A DNA stretch of 64,000 nt from contig JADNRY010000179.1 of the NCBI GenBank assembly GCA_015501585.1, positions 1 through 64,000 on the forward strand. Reading direction: 5' to 3'. Position 1 is the stretch's first letter, and each line of letters begins with the position of its first letter. The stretch is from Rhodocollybia butyracea (lineage: Eukaryota; Basidiomycota; Agaricomycetes; Agaricales; Omphalotaceae). The position numbers were made by a program, and so were the translations under genes. Shown in pieces: positions 23,345 through 35,195 of the stretch. The notes under the pieces are model-generated. The model had not been told where the DNA came from and ran no database searches. It saw nothing but the letters and a program-made list of their open reading frames with translations.

Positions 23345-24300
23345 AATGCGGTCCTATGAATTCAGACGTAAAAAAGGGAGGGAAAAGGGATACGAAAGGA
23401 GTTTTGCTCACCTTCAAACCTGTTCCAAAATCGCCATGGTTGTGCGAGAAGATATTAGCATAATCTTGGATTCGGGGACGTTGTCTGCGCGAGACATGAA
23501 GCAGCGGTCGACGGGGTTGGGGCTTGAGCGGGAGGACACTAACGGTAACGGTCGATGTCAGTTCTGTGAGATGGAATTATTTTGCTGCAAGAATTCCGAG
23601 CATCTTTGTATCCATGGTCGATACGTGACCACTCGAGTGTCAACCGATTGGAATCGAGATACAAATTTGCGATGTTTGTTCCCATACCAAGCATCCTCAT
23701 TAATCCTCAAGCCTACCACAGCCCGGGAGAGGAGCCTGAGACCTGAAGGCTGAGAAGTCTGAAGGCATATCGTATATCAATACCATGTATGACAGGGTAA
23801 CAGACCACAGCATATCATATATCAAATACAACCAGCGTTAGCGCGAGCGGCTGACGTCGAGACCCTGGCATGACTGAAGCCCTCGAGATCGTAAGCATAT
23901 GTCGCCAGTATGTCGCTGCCACATCAATGCTAATTCGCTAGCAAAAGCTAGTGGTTCTGGATATGATGCATGATGGCTCACCAGGACTGCAGTTGTGTCC
24001 TAGTACGTAGCAACCAAAAAGGGAAAATACCACCCGCGGTCCAAAACTAGACACAAGCCTAAGCTAGTAAGGTCTAAGCGAAGGCCTGAGCACATAAGCA
24101 TGCACCGTAGGCCACGAGTAGGTTTGCATCCCATTAGTTACAATCGAGTGCCTTGTCGTAGAAATGTCTCCATAAATGATCACGGTTGAGAACGGGAGAA
24201 GTTCAAGGTTCAGAACAGTCGAAGACGCCGGTCAATTGGAGGAGATTCGAAAATTCTTGATCACGTGGTAGAAAGTGGCGCGGTCACACGTGAATTGGGG
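23345..24300. other. No gene recognised
   Basis: A 135-codon plus-strand frame (23346-23753) contains CQFCEMELFCC but matches no family I know and has no spliced continuation. The rest is unremarkable intergenic DNA. Confidence 0.4.
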
Positions 24301-25195
24301 GTTTCTTCGTAACCACTGCCAGGGCTAGCTTTCCACTCAAGCCATTCATACCTGCTACTAGCTAGTACTTGAGATCCCGTCCTCCTCTCAGTCACCACTG
24401 CTTCCTCGCTACGTGTGTCCTATGCTAAAACTCGTCAGGCCCGTTGTCGCAACATCATTCAAGTTTATGGCATCCTGAACATCCCCACATGTTGAGGTCT
24501 TCTCCGTTTATTGTGAATATCAATTGAAGTGTCGAGTGTGGGGGTGTTTACGCCAGATTAAGCAGGAAAAGGAGGTTTCGTAGTGTCGCGGGTGCTTTGG
24601 CATTGAAATTGAAGAAGGGCAACAACTCGGATTCTGATCTTGAAAGAGTTCTACCGGACGGCCCGGATCTGGACTCAGGCTGGGATTGGGGGATTTCCTG
24701 CTTCCTCTTCCTTGATTGACTTAGGCCACTACGCTCTCCAAGTAACCCAGGACAGCTCGAGTGTCAAACGTCCCCATCTTGATTATTTCCACTTGGCACA
24801 AGCACAAACCTTCTACTTCTGCATACGGGTGCTATGCCAAACATAGGAGTCGATTAATTTTGTCCCAGGGGCGGCGAAATCCAATTCCAAGCCTTCACTA
24901 TCGATAACAAGCTGCGACCGAGACACCTGTATTGTTTTCACTTAGACCAGCTAATAAGCTATACTCAGGCTTACTCGGATCGCTGGATGGACAGATCCAT
25001 CCTCAAATTCTGTCGCTCTCTACCTCTCCGTATTCTAAATATCTCGCGGCCCTGGCAATTAAGTTTTAAGTAGCTCATCCCTACCTAACGCCACCGCTCG
25101 GCATCAGAATTGGTACTCAACTGGTTCTCGGCGGAGCTACATACGCGTCCCTCTGAATGCAAAGCTAAGCATCATCACCCAGCACTACTAAGCGG

Positions 25196-25205
25196 TATAT
25201 ATAAA
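25196..25205 (+). promoter_or_regulatory. TATA box of paralogue 1
   Basis: TATATATAAA about 128 bases before the ATG, in the context GGTATATATAAAGCTACCGCCCC that is shared with paralogue 2 (GGTATATAAAGAGCTACTGCCC). Confidence 0.6.
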
Positions 25206-25323
25206 GCTACCGCCCCTCCCCCCTCCGCGGAATATCGCTCCCCTTCCCTTTCAAGCGAAATCCAGGATCCTACTGGTACTCTTTCTTCTCCATCATTTGA
25301 AGAGGAATCTAGGTTCCGAAATC

Positions 25324-26771
25324 ATGCTATTCGAAGAGTCCGCTACTCTGACAAAGATCGGCAGCATGGTATGGTACAATCTTATCGGGAGCATCGTAAT
25401 GAGTGTGGAGTTTGGTTAGTTCTTCCTTTGCCTATACTTCACTTCGAAAGAAAACTCACCGCTTAGGCTAACGCCAGGTATATACATCCTCGCTTCCACT
25501 ATCACTTTACATCTTCTTTGGTCAGTTGGCTACATTCAGAATTCGATGCGGCTCGTTTCCAATTCATTTCATTCTTCTAATCATCTATCCTCTTAATTCC
25601 ATAGTCAGAAAGGCTTACAAAAACCCCGCGTCATAATTCTCTTCACAACGCAACTCATCCTTATCCTCGTTTCCATCTGGCAATTTACCACCGTCAATGG
25701 AAATCTACTTGCCCAACTATGCGATGTCCTCGTTAATCCAGAACTTGAAATGCTTTTAAACCAGACGCTAGAGGATAGACTCACTCTCTCCAGCGCCCGA
25801 AACAAAATCTGGAGCGAAGTGTCCGTATGGCCTGGGAATATCAAAGTAAGTCGGCGAATTTCAATACTACTTACGTCCTATACTAACTTCTTCTCTCCTG
25901 GCTAAACTCGAATTTTAGTTTCTTATTGCGGACAGCATTGTAGCCTACCGAGCTTGGACATTATGGCGGCATCACGCCTTTGTTCAATGGTTATTAGCAT
26001 TCTTCGGAATGAGCAATGCAGGTACGCGCCGTTGTTACTTGAAAAAGCATCGGGTCTGAAGACACCCCTTGTAGTGATAAACATTGTAGACGGCTTCTAC
26101 TCCAGCGGCATTGCCAAAGCCCCCTCTTCAGGCTCTCTCCGTCTTCTCAGTCAAAGCTTTTTTCTGATGGTCTCCCTAGCGTTGAACATCCTAGCTACTG
26201 CGCTTATTGTCTATAAAACCTGGTAAGCAACTGCTCGAATTTTGACTATCAACTTGAGTCATGAAATTATGCTGTATCAGGACACACGCAAACGCAACGA
26301 GACACTTGGTCGTGGAATCTCCCAGTACCTCATCGAAAAGCTCTCCATCCCTGAATCTACTTGTATTTTTGGTAGAATCGGGGACATCATTTTTCATTCT
26401 GCAAGTGAGATTACATTGCCCTTGCCTTTACTTCCCAATAATTGGCGTTATTTCTTGGGCACCGACTCTTCCTCAACTTCGAAGTTCCATATGGATCTGA
26501 TCTGTACCTTAGGCTGGATTATGCGTATCACTAAGCATCCTTGTCTCATCCTCAAACGCCAATCAGGTTCTTTCCGCAAACATCGTTGCTGATGCATCTG
26601 TTATGGCATTGGTAAGTCGTGAGGCATATACTGCATATACTGTAGTAGTGCCGGTGCTGCCAGTGCTGGTGATCCATCCGACTTATTGACTTATCTTTGG
26701 CTTTGTTGTAGGGTTTTTATCCTACATCAGTGACAATAGTTGCTCATTTCATGCTGGATCGCGGTATATAG
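25324..26771 (+). CDS. 7TM array, paralogue 1 (302 aa, eight exons)
   Basis: Seven-helix integral membrane protein of a family common in mushroom-forming fungi; no function known to me. Exons by eye: 25324-25414, 25478-25520, 25605-25845, 25919-26021, 26075-26222, 26281-26404, 26513-26611, 26712-26771; all introns GT..AG, phases match the other copies. Product starts MLFEESATLTKIG, TM1 about residues 18-42, TM2 PRVIILFTTQLILILVSIWQF, TM3 FLIADSIVAYRAWTLW, TM5 FFLMVSLALNILATALIVYKTW, TM6 LNLLVFLVESGTSFFIL, TM7 ending YPTSVTIVAHFML. A TAG at 25417 looks like a nonsense codon but falls in intron 1. Closest relative in the window is paralogue 2. Confidence 0.85.
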
Positions 26772-28591
26772 GTATTCAAGATTAGAGGGCAGGCTCTAGG
26801 TAGGAGTCTTTATCAACGAGTATATTGATGTCGCTTAAACTCTGCATCCATTTTCCACAGGTTAACTCGGACTAAGAAAAATGTTCTGCCGCCAAACTGT
26901 TGTGTGACTGTGGCTGCAAATAGTTCGAAGTTCGCTTCGTCAGTACCTTCGTCGGCACCAGATCTAGAAGCTGGTTAACCGGTGTTCCACAAGTGGTCGC
27001 CTTCATATGCAGCTGCTGGACCCGATGATGGCTAGCAACAGGCTAGCAAAACCCTCGTTCCGGTTTGAACTTTGAAGTCAAATCAGAATCAGTCAGCGGG
27101 AGCCCCAGGCTCCTTGCCCGGATTGCTTCAGGGTTGGGATTGGTTGTGAAAATGCATCTAGAGGCCGAGGATGACTCCACTTGTTATCCGCGTATATTTT
27201 CCCTTGATGTTCACCACAACACATTCATCGTAATACTTGACTTGGAATTAACTCTTGAAGGGTTCTCAAGACGCAGAGGACGTGTAAGGAGCCCCGCATC
27301 GCTATTCAAGTTTGCCTTTGAGTTGTCTTTCAAGATGGGGCAATGTATGTTTGTCCTTGCCCAGTGAATAAAGCGGGACATACCTTGCCATACAGAATCT
27401 CGAATGGCAACAGGAAAGCGGGAAGTCCAGTGTTCAAACGTTCAACGAAGAGGTCAAAGAGTTTTAGAATATTCAACAAAACATATGCGATTCGACGCCG
27501 TAACTTTAAATCCACGTGGCAAAAAATCCGCTGGGCGTCACAGGGCGTCACGCGTTTAAAAAGTTTTTCCATGAACCACGACTTCGAGTGGCTAGCTTGC
27601 ATGTCTTTGCTCAAGCTATTCGAACCTACTACGTATACTAGCTAATACTCAAAATCTTATCTTCCTCTCAGCCACCACTGCCGCCTCCTACGTGTCCTCG
27701 GGCCTGATAAGGAACTGTCGTCGCAACATCATTACAAGTTTACAACGTCCAACAACTATCCCCACGTGGTAATGTCTTCTCCGTCTATTGTGCTGCGTCT
27801 TCTCAAGGATCCGCGTTGTTCGCTGCATTTCAATCTATCAATAGAACTTGAAAGTATCAAGTGTGGGGGCGTTCAGGCCGGATTAGGCAGAAGGACGATG
27901 CTTCAGTATCGCGGGTGCAAAAACTTGGGATCTGATCTCGAAAGAGTTCTGCTGCGCCGGACCTGGGCGTGGACTTGGAGGATTCTCAGTTTTTGGAAGA
28001 GTCCACTGGCATGGCAAGTTCGACGACGGTTCGCCCATGGAAATCTCCCTTGCTTGCTTCCTTCTATAACACCACTGTACTCTCTTAGTAACCCATGCGC
28101 CAAGTGGTAGGCGGGCATTTCGAGTGTCAAATGTCAACCATCTCTTGATTCTCTCTTTCAAAGCACATGCTGCACTTCCCTAACGTTCTTCTTCTACATA
28201 CAGTAAGTTGATCACCACAACTTCGAATTCTACTGTTCTATTGTAACATAGTTTGATTCATTGGGTCCGAGGGGCGGCGAAATACAATTCAACAACCAGC
28301 GACATCGGTTCCCCATCGATAACAAGGTATATATGACTGCAGAGACTCTTGTTTTCTTTTCATTCAGACTACTATAATCCGGTCGCTGAATGTCAGGCAG
28401 CTCCACCCACAGATTTTGTCTCTCGCAATGACTGTCATTTCGAATGTCCCCACCGCGGCCCTGGTATTTAGGCTTTAAGTAGCTCACCATACTACCGGAA
28501 ACCTAGCCACCGCTCACATCATTCTGATGGTGACTCACTCCGGCGGAGCTAAATCGCTACGCGTTCCTCTAAACCTAAACCCGAAGCGCGG

Positions 28592-28599
28592 TATATAAA
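28592..28599 (+). promoter_or_regulatory. TATA box of paralogue 2
   Basis: TATATAAA 124 bases upstream of the ATG, at the same relative position and in the same sequence context as in paralogue 1. Confidence 0.6.
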
Positions 28600-28715
28600 G
28601 AGCTACTGCCCTCGCAGAATAACGCCCCTTTCCCTTTGATGCAATTTCCTGGATCTTAGTAGTAGTGTTTCTTGTCGAAATTTCCACCATTTGAAGAGGA
28701 ATCTATTCCAGAATC

Positions 28716-30161
28716 ATGCTCTTCGATGAATCCGGCACTCTTACAAAGATCGGCAGCTTGTTATGGTACAATCTTATCGGAAGCGTCCTAATGAGTGCGG
28801 AGTTTGGTTTGTTCCTCCTTTCCTTATACTTCGAAAGAAACTCACTGTTTAGAACTCCAGGTATATACATCCTTGCTTCCGCTATCACTTTACATCTTCT
28901 TTAGTACGTTGGCTATGTTCGAATTCGATCAGACTCGTTTTTCATTCTTTTAACCATGTATTCTCTCAATTTTACAGTCAAAAAGGTTTACAAAAACCCC
29001 GTGTCATAACTCTCTTCACAACGCAACTCATCCTTATCGTCGTTTCTATCTGGCAATTTACCACCGTAAATGGAGAGCTACTTGCTCAACTATTCGATGT
29101 CCTCGCTAATCCGAAACTCAAAATGATTCTCAGCCAGCAACTGGAGGATAGACTCACCCTCGCCATGCAAACCACAATCTGGACCAAAGTAGGCGCATGG
29201 CCTGCAAATATCAAAGTAAATCGGTAGATTTCCATACTATAGTAGCGTTGTCATTCGGGGCTAAATTTGAATTTAGCTTCTGGTCGGGGATAGCATTGTA
29301 GCCTACCGAGCTTGGGTATTATGGCGACACCACACTGTTGTCCGTTGGGTGTTAGGATTCTTGGGAATAAGCAATGCAGGTACGTACCGCCGCGCCCAGT
29401 GCTTCTTGATAAAGATCGGTCCTTAAGACACTGGCTGTAGTGGTAAACATTGTCGACGGCTTCTACTCCAGCGGAATTGCCAAAGCTCCCTCTTCTGGCA
29501 CCCTCCAGCTCGTCAGTCAAAGCTTTTTTCTCATCGTCTCGGTAGCGTTAAACATCCTAGCTACTATGCTTATTGTCTACAAAACCTGGTAAGCTTTCTG
29601 GAAGCTCATACTGGCACTTGCCAGTCGAATTTTGGCTTTTGACTCGACTGATCGATTTTCAGGACACACGCAAACGCAACGAGACCTTTGGTCGCGGATT
29701 CGCATAGTACTCTACTATCAAAGCGCTCCCCATCCCTGAATCTACTAGTATTTTTAGTAGAATCGGGGACGACATTTTTCATTCTACAGGTAAGATTCCG
29801 TTACCCTTGCCTTCGCCTCTTCACCTCTGGCTACTTGGGGGTTATCTCCGAGTCACCTGCTCTTCCTCGACTTGAAATTCCCTCTGGATCTGATCCTTAA
29901 CATAGGCTGGATTCTGCATCTCCCTCGCCATCCTAGTCTCGTCCCCCAAAGCTAGTGATGTGCTCTCCGCAAACATTGTTTCTGATGGAGTTGTTATGGC
30001 ACTGGTAAGTCGGGCGGACACGAACACTATGCTGTAATCCGTTGTAGTGTTAAGAACTTATTTGACTTATTCGCTCATCCTTGGCTTTTTTGTAGGGCTT
30101 TTATCCCACATCAGTGACAATAGTCGCTCATTTCATGCTGGATCGAGATATATATATATAG
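28716..30161 (+). CDS. 7TM array, paralogue 2 (304 aa, eight exons)
   Basis: Exons: 28716-28806, 28861-28903, 28978-29215, 29277-29379, 29441-29588, 29663-29789, 29906-30004, 30096-30161; the sum is 915 nt, an exact multiple of three ending in TAG. Starts MLFDESGTLTKIGSLLWYNLIG; TM3 LLVGDSIVAYRAWVLWRHH; TM5 FFLIVSVALNILATMLIVYKTW; a THANATRPL loop before TM6 and SPSLNLLVFLVESGTTFFILQ. Intron 1 here stays open if retained, but removing it gives the AEFGIYILASAITLHLLYQKGL helix that matches the other members, so I treat it as an intron. Nearest copy is paralogue 1; both have Y instead of W in the (V/A)(Y/W)RAW motif. Confidence 0.87.
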
Positions 30162-30419
30162 CCAGTCAAGGATGCTAGGTAGGAGTCAAATTTTCACTGT
30201 CTTGAGTGTAATCGTTTTGCCTAAAATACAGTTCCTAGGACTCGGAGGAAACCTTCTGCCGCTGCATAACTGTAGCAGAGAGTTCGGGGCTCGCTTCGCC
30301 GCCACTGGCATACTCACCAGATCTAGGGGCTGGCTACCCGGTGTTCGCTCCAAGTGGTCACTTTCATTTGCGGCCGAACTTCACGATCACGGCTAGCAAA
30401 ACCCAGTCAACATCTTTGT

Positions 30420-31340
30420 CGTTATTTGCCTAGATCACTCGGAGGTTGAATCGGTTGTAGGTATTTCGGGGTTTATCTCCACTATCCCAGCAGATGACTC
30501 TCCCCTCGTATACCGTCCTCTTTCCTGCCTTCGAAAATGTTGAATACTCGCTATATGGTAATGGTTGGCTTGTAATTCAGCCTTAATGGGTTATCAAGAG
30601 CGCAGAGGATAGCATGAGTACCGTATCAACGTTTATCTTTGAGATGTGAAAGGGTGTGTTCCATGATGCGGTGGTTTTTTTAGGCGGTGAACTTACAGAT
30701 ACTAAATTATCTAACTCTCTGACTTGGAGACAAGAAAAGTTCCAAGCACTCCAAATTTTTGAACATTGCTTATTGAAACGGCTACTTCTCAGCAACCCAG
30801 CCGGCAGTACAACATATTGTAGATTTTATGGCTGCGATGATTAAGTATGAGTTTGAATTACTGGAGATTTCGGGGCTAAGTACATATGATGATCAATTTA
30901 CCGTTTAATAGTACCTTAATAGAGCTGCTCACATTATTTTTCATCATAAAATGACCCCCTCCCATTCCCTGACGTAATTGGTTCTTCCCGAATCTGAAGC
31001 ATATTAATTTTTGAGTGGGAAGCCTTTGGTTTGACTAATCTGAAGACTGAGGCTAAACTCTGTGTAATAGTCGCTATACAGATGAAACTTGGATGAAACC
31101 CCTTGATTTTACTCAGACTAGGTGCGATAGGTCCAAAATCTACATCAGTCATGAATCATTTTGTTGATCAATTCAATGAAGGCAGCACACTAATAGCTCA
31201 CATAAAACTTAAAGAAGAAGCATCCGTGAAAAAGGACATTCACGTTCACGGTTCCACCAAGCCGGCTGTTAGCTGTGCTTCGGCAAACCCATAATAATAG
31301 TCGTATAAGTATCTAAAGTTAGACTTTGCGCCTTCGAGAA
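30420..31340. other. Spacer between paralogues 2 and 3
   Basis: No frame over 80 codons and no repeat other than the fading edge of the 24.3/27.6 kb duplication. Nothing else seen. Confidence 0.4.
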
Positions 31341-31430
31341 CATATAAAATGATCACTTAAACAACACACTTCCACCTGCTACTTGAAATTTCTAGGTCCT
31401 TTCCGCAAAGCACCATTCGATTCCAGAGTC

Positions 31431-32774
31431 ATGCTCTTCGAAGAAAGTGGCATCATTGCTGCATATGGAAAGGAGAGAACATATACTGTTATTGGAGCGG
31501 CTGTAATGTGTGTTGGATCCGGTGTGCTGATTTCGTTATACTAAGTACTCCTCAAAATGTACACACTGATACAGTCTGTGGCAGGTTTCTACATGGCTGC
31601 TTCTGCTATAGCACTACATTTCCTTCGGTAGGAGTTACTATCCAGGTTCAAATTAATCTGTAACTAAGCGGCTCCCCTGCAGTAAAAATGGTTTGCACAA
31701 ACGGCCGGTCCTGGTTCTGTTCATTATCCAGGTTATTCTTATTCTGGCCTGTGTCTTGCAAATTGCAGTCGTGAATGGGAATTTGCTGGACATATTATTT
31801 TGTTTTATGATGGATCCAAACCTGGATTTCGACCAGGACCTTGCCGATAAGTCTACTGCCTGTGATGTCCGTAACAACGTATGGGCCACGCTGCTGGGAT
31901 GGCCTGGGAATCTCAGTGTTTGTCAAATCCTCATTTGATATACTCTCAATCCTGAATTCTTTCTACCAAATTAAAACAATTTAGCTAGTGATTGGTGACT
32001 CTGTTGTAGTTTGGCGAGCTTGGACATTGTGGGAGCACCATACCGGCGTCCAATGGATGCTGGTAATCTTTGGAATATGTAATGGAGGTATGTGCCAGAA
32101 CAGAAGTTCCAAAAATGTCGCAGTGCTCATCCCGAACATCTACTTCTTAGTGGCAAACATTGTGGCAAACTTATACAGCTCTATCTCAGATATAACCGAT
32201 CCTACTATACGCATGGTCCTCCAGAAATTTTATCTCATATTATCGCTGGTATTAAATATTCTTGCTACTATGCTCATTGCATACAAAATATGGTTGGTAC
32301 TTTGGAACCTCAAGCTCAAGCACCGCAATATTAACGTGTGATACTAATACTACTTAGGGTCCATTCAAATCTAACAAGACCTTTGTACGCGGAAGAGCGT
32401 ACTACTAGGCACTCACCCTCGCTTAATGTAATTGTATTTTTAATGGAGTCGGGAGCCACCTTTTGCATTATACAGGTAAAGGATCCGAGAGTTACACATG
32501 CTAACTGGAAGTACTCATCTTGGGTCGACCTTACTAGGCTGGATTTTGTGCAATGAACTTGCTTGTCTCCTCCCCAGTGGGCACTGTTCCCGCGCTGCAA
32601 ATAACGTCCACAATTGCTTCTGCGATGGGTGTTACAGGTTCTGTAAGCGAAAACGATATACTCTTGAGCAAAGTCCTTGTTACTAATTTATCCTTCTTCT
32701 AGGGTTTTTATCCAACATCAGTAATAATAGTATCTCATCTAATGCTATCTCGTACAATATACATATACTCGTAA
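31431..32774 (+). CDS. 7TM array, paralogue 3 (302 aa, eight exons)
   Basis: Exons: 31431-31521, 31585-31627, 31683-31917, 31985-32087, 32151-32292, 32358-32475, 32538-32642, 32703-32774; 909 nt in frame, TAA stop. A TATAAAA lies at 31343-31349, 88 bases before the ATG. Product starts MLFEESGIIAAYGKERTYTVIG; TM2 RPVLVLFIIQVILILACVLQIAVVNGNLLD; a soluble loop DLDFDQDLADKSTACDV-like; TM3/TM4 VIGDSVVVWRAWTLWEHHTGVQWMLVIFGICNG; TM5 YLILSLVLNILATMLIAYKIW; TM6 SLNVIVFLMESGATFCII. Intron 1 must be spliced because it contains a stop. It carries the WRAWTLWEHH form of the motif shared with paralogues 4-6. Confidence 0.86.
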
Positions 32775-32901
32775 TATGCGTCTCTGTATAATACCTTTGT
32801 AACCGCGTTACCATGGTTCAGGTCAATGCGTCAAGACAATTCCAAGAGCCAGACTCTAATACTGCTTTCAAATGGTAAAGTTGATAACCGGTAACGAGGA
32901 C

Positions 32902-32925
32902 AAAACGAGGAACGTTCCTCGTTTT
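32902..32925. repeat. Perfect 24-bp palindrome
   Basis: The half-site AAAACGAGGAAC is followed at once by its reverse complement, with no loop. A further ACGAGGACAAAACGAGG direct repeat overlaps the left arm. It sits just after paralogue 3. Confidence 0.9.
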
Positions 32926-33414
32926 AGGCTGTATCTGCCATGTATAGTAGTAAGTACGCTCAGTGTTGCGGTTGTGCTCAAAGCCTCGTTTAAATGGACC
33001 CGATGCCCAGGCCTTCATAAAGTCATGAAAAAAGGCACGATTATTGTGTTGAGGATGGGAATGAGCCGAACACTTGGAGCCGAAGGGTCAATTGATCGCC
33101 ATGGTGTATCAACATCCTGCCAACAATTTGCATCGAGCACTGGCTGCTGCACCGCTATCACTGGCCACGATTAGCCATGATACCGCCGGTTTCGTCACTT
33201 GTAGATCCAGCCAACCATGTCCTAGAATGCTGGTCAACAACTTTCGGAGATACAAAATCGGAGAGCTGAGACCACAAGATGCATAGGGCTGAAAGCCCGA
33301 GCATAATTATTGAGCAGTGGTAGCATTGAAGATGGACAATAGGACAGATCTCAAGGAGGGAGAGAGACAGCGAAACCCACACCCATGAAGGGGCATATCG
33401 GGAAGAGGCTGAGT

Positions 33415-33526
33415 TGATCATGTCCCCTCCTCTGACCGAAGGGGAAGGGGTGTCAAATGAGTGTTGTATTAAGTTCAAAAGTCGCCAGATCGAGTATTTC
33501 AACTTTCCCAATGTTGAGCCGCCATG
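33415..33526 (-). repeat. Dispersed ~110-bp repeat, copy 1
   Basis: The complement of this stretch matches 46257-46378: GGCTCAACAT, GATCTGGCG, CAACACTCATTTGACACC and CTTCGGTCAGAG occur in the same order and similar spacing. Flanks do not match. It may be a transposon relic or a duplicated regulatory block. Confidence 0.65.
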
Positions 33527-34451
33527 CCAGCTCTTGTTTTTCTGATTCCGAGTTGAGCCGCCTTGCCGGTTAGTCCATTTGCAACTTCTGATCTCGATTT
33601 GATACGGTCATCGGCTTGAGCTCTATACACCAATACCTGTTGTGCTCGCCACAAGACGTCACGGCACGCCGTGCTCAGCGCTTGAGTTTCACCAGGATCC
33701 CTGCCCTCCGCCTGACATAGACAGACTGCCAAGGTTATATTTTTCTTTGACCGCTGGCCAAAATAACTTTTGGGCTTTGGCACTTTTTCTCCTCTTCACT
33801 TGCAAATTGGTGATAAGTAGGTCGGTACTATAAGTTTTTGAAGTAGAATTGGTTTTTTGGCGTGTAATTCGGCAGCTCATCTCCTCCCTGTCTCGCCAGG
33901 TACATTTGTGAGTCTTTTGCCTTTGTTTAGTGTTCTTTCTGCCCACTGGAGGTCAGCGTGGGTGCGAGGCCTAGGGTCGTGTATATTAATCTTCTTTTTC
34001 TGCCTTTGCATTTCCGATCTTCGAGTGAAATTTATGCTGTGTTTTTTCTCTTTAGACTAATTTTCACTTCATGATGTACACAGTGCCATATTCTCCTTCA
34101 CTTTGATAGTTGATTTGTTTGCTTTGCTGTGAGTTTCGCTATCTTGCTTCTGTTTTTCAATTTGATCTTGAACTAGCTAATATGCATGCTAATATGCTCA
34201 AATTGCCCTGCCTTAGGTGTGGTATGACCCCAACGCAATTTATTGGATGTGAGTTTCCTTTTTCTGTCTGTCTTTTCTTCTTTGGCGGAGTCGCTCATGC
34301 GAGAGCCGCTTTTCATAAGGTCGACTTGGTGTAGCGATGATTGGACAGTCGATTGGGCAAGTCAAATTTCAACATCGATTATATTCTACTCGCTGATACC
34401 TCTTCAATTTAGTCTTCTCATGGGACCCGTAGCCGGTGGTGCAAGTCTCCT

Positions 34452-34715
34452 TCAATCCCCTTCATCACACATCACACAATCAAGATATCTAACTGGAACC
34501 CATATTGATAGATCCTCTACGCTCGCTTCGGCTGCCGCGGTCCATGCATATTCAGAATCATCACTGCCTTCTGCCATATCCTGAGTCATCAACTTTTCTT
34601 CTCTATGTTTTACAAACTTACTACCTGCAGCAATCACCACTGAGTCGAACTGCATTTGAAAGACAATCAAATCTACTTGGTTGAAGAAAGGCGACCAGGA
34701 TGCAGGGACTATCAA
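34452..34715 (-). CDS. Possible exon of an unrecognised gene
   Basis: A minus-strand frame with coding-like composition (FFNQVDLIVFQMQFDSVVIAAGSKF, then an acidic/Ala-rich tail ending in a stop). I find no family and no secure splice partner. It may belong with the frame at 34903-35195, about 190 bp upstream on the same strand, but I cannot show a joining intron. Confidence 0.25.
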   Translation of the reverse strand: MIVPASWSPFFNQVDLIVFQMQFDSVVIAAGSKFVKHREEKLMTQDMAEGSDDSEYAWTAAAEASVEDLSIWVPVRYLDCVMCDEGD

Positions 34716-34902
34716 GTATGGGTCCCACCGCCTTAGTTTAGTTTCCTGAAAGCGGAAATTCCTCTCGTCGTCGATCGACGGTCATTGGAGCGTTTCTGGC
34801 GGCGCTCCTCTCTATATATCTATGCCTCCAGCCAAGGCTTCATCGTCTCCATGGCCCTGGTCTAACTAACACTGTCATCTATCAAACAACGTCACGCAAG
34901 CT

Positions 34903-35195
34903 TTATTCAAGCAAGAAGCATGCCCAGGAGTGAAGCTTGTAGTCAAATAACCCAACCTCAAGTTCTCTCTCAAGAGAATGCTTTCGAGAACGCTTGTAGC
35001 TCGGAAACCACCATACTAGTCCAGCAGGCTTATACAAAGCTGGGAACTGTGGCCGAAATTTTTCTCGGATTAGAGTCAAGTTAGGCTTTTGAACAAGCGG
35101 ATGGTTATTCTCTACTGTCACTGTTAATCCCATTTCGTACTTGGAACAGACTCTCTGGTTGTCATCTTCCTTGCTTAGATACACAGCACGCTCCA
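34903..35195 (-). CDS. Possible exon of an unrecognised gene
   Basis: A minus-strand frame reading LERAVYLSKEDDNQRVCSKYEMGLTVTVENNHPLV, then FRPQFPALYKPAGLVWWFPSYKRSRKHS, ending in TAA. There is no in-frame ATG and a stop lies just before the start, so it would need an upstream exon. The composition looks like real protein, but I recognise no domain. Confidence 0.3.

Larger units (their letters stand above)
24310..27060 (+). repeat. Tandem duplication unit 1 (holds paralogue 1)
   Basis: Matches 27575-30410 in order: a shared upstream block (CACCACTGC..CCTC.TACGTGTCCT, GTCGCAACATCATT, CGAGTGTGGGGGCGTT-like), the promoter, the eight-exon gene, and about 280 bp downstream ending GGCTAGCAAAACCC. 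Divergence is higher between genes than in exons. Confidence 0.8.
27575..30410 (+). repeat. Tandem duplication unit 2 (holds paralogue 2)
   Basis: Direct repeat of 24310-27060 containing upstream block, promoter, gene and downstream block. The two units are separated by about 500 bp. Similarity may continue weakly past the unit (GGTTCTCAAGACGCAGAGGA at 27260 versus GGTTATCAAGAGCGCAGAGGA at 30588). Confidence 0.8.

Noticed and set aside
25417..25419. Apparent in-frame TAG in paralogue 1
   Set aside because: It lies in intron 1. The same intron is required in paralogue 3 and, when removed, gives matching exon lengths (91 and 43 nt) in all members.
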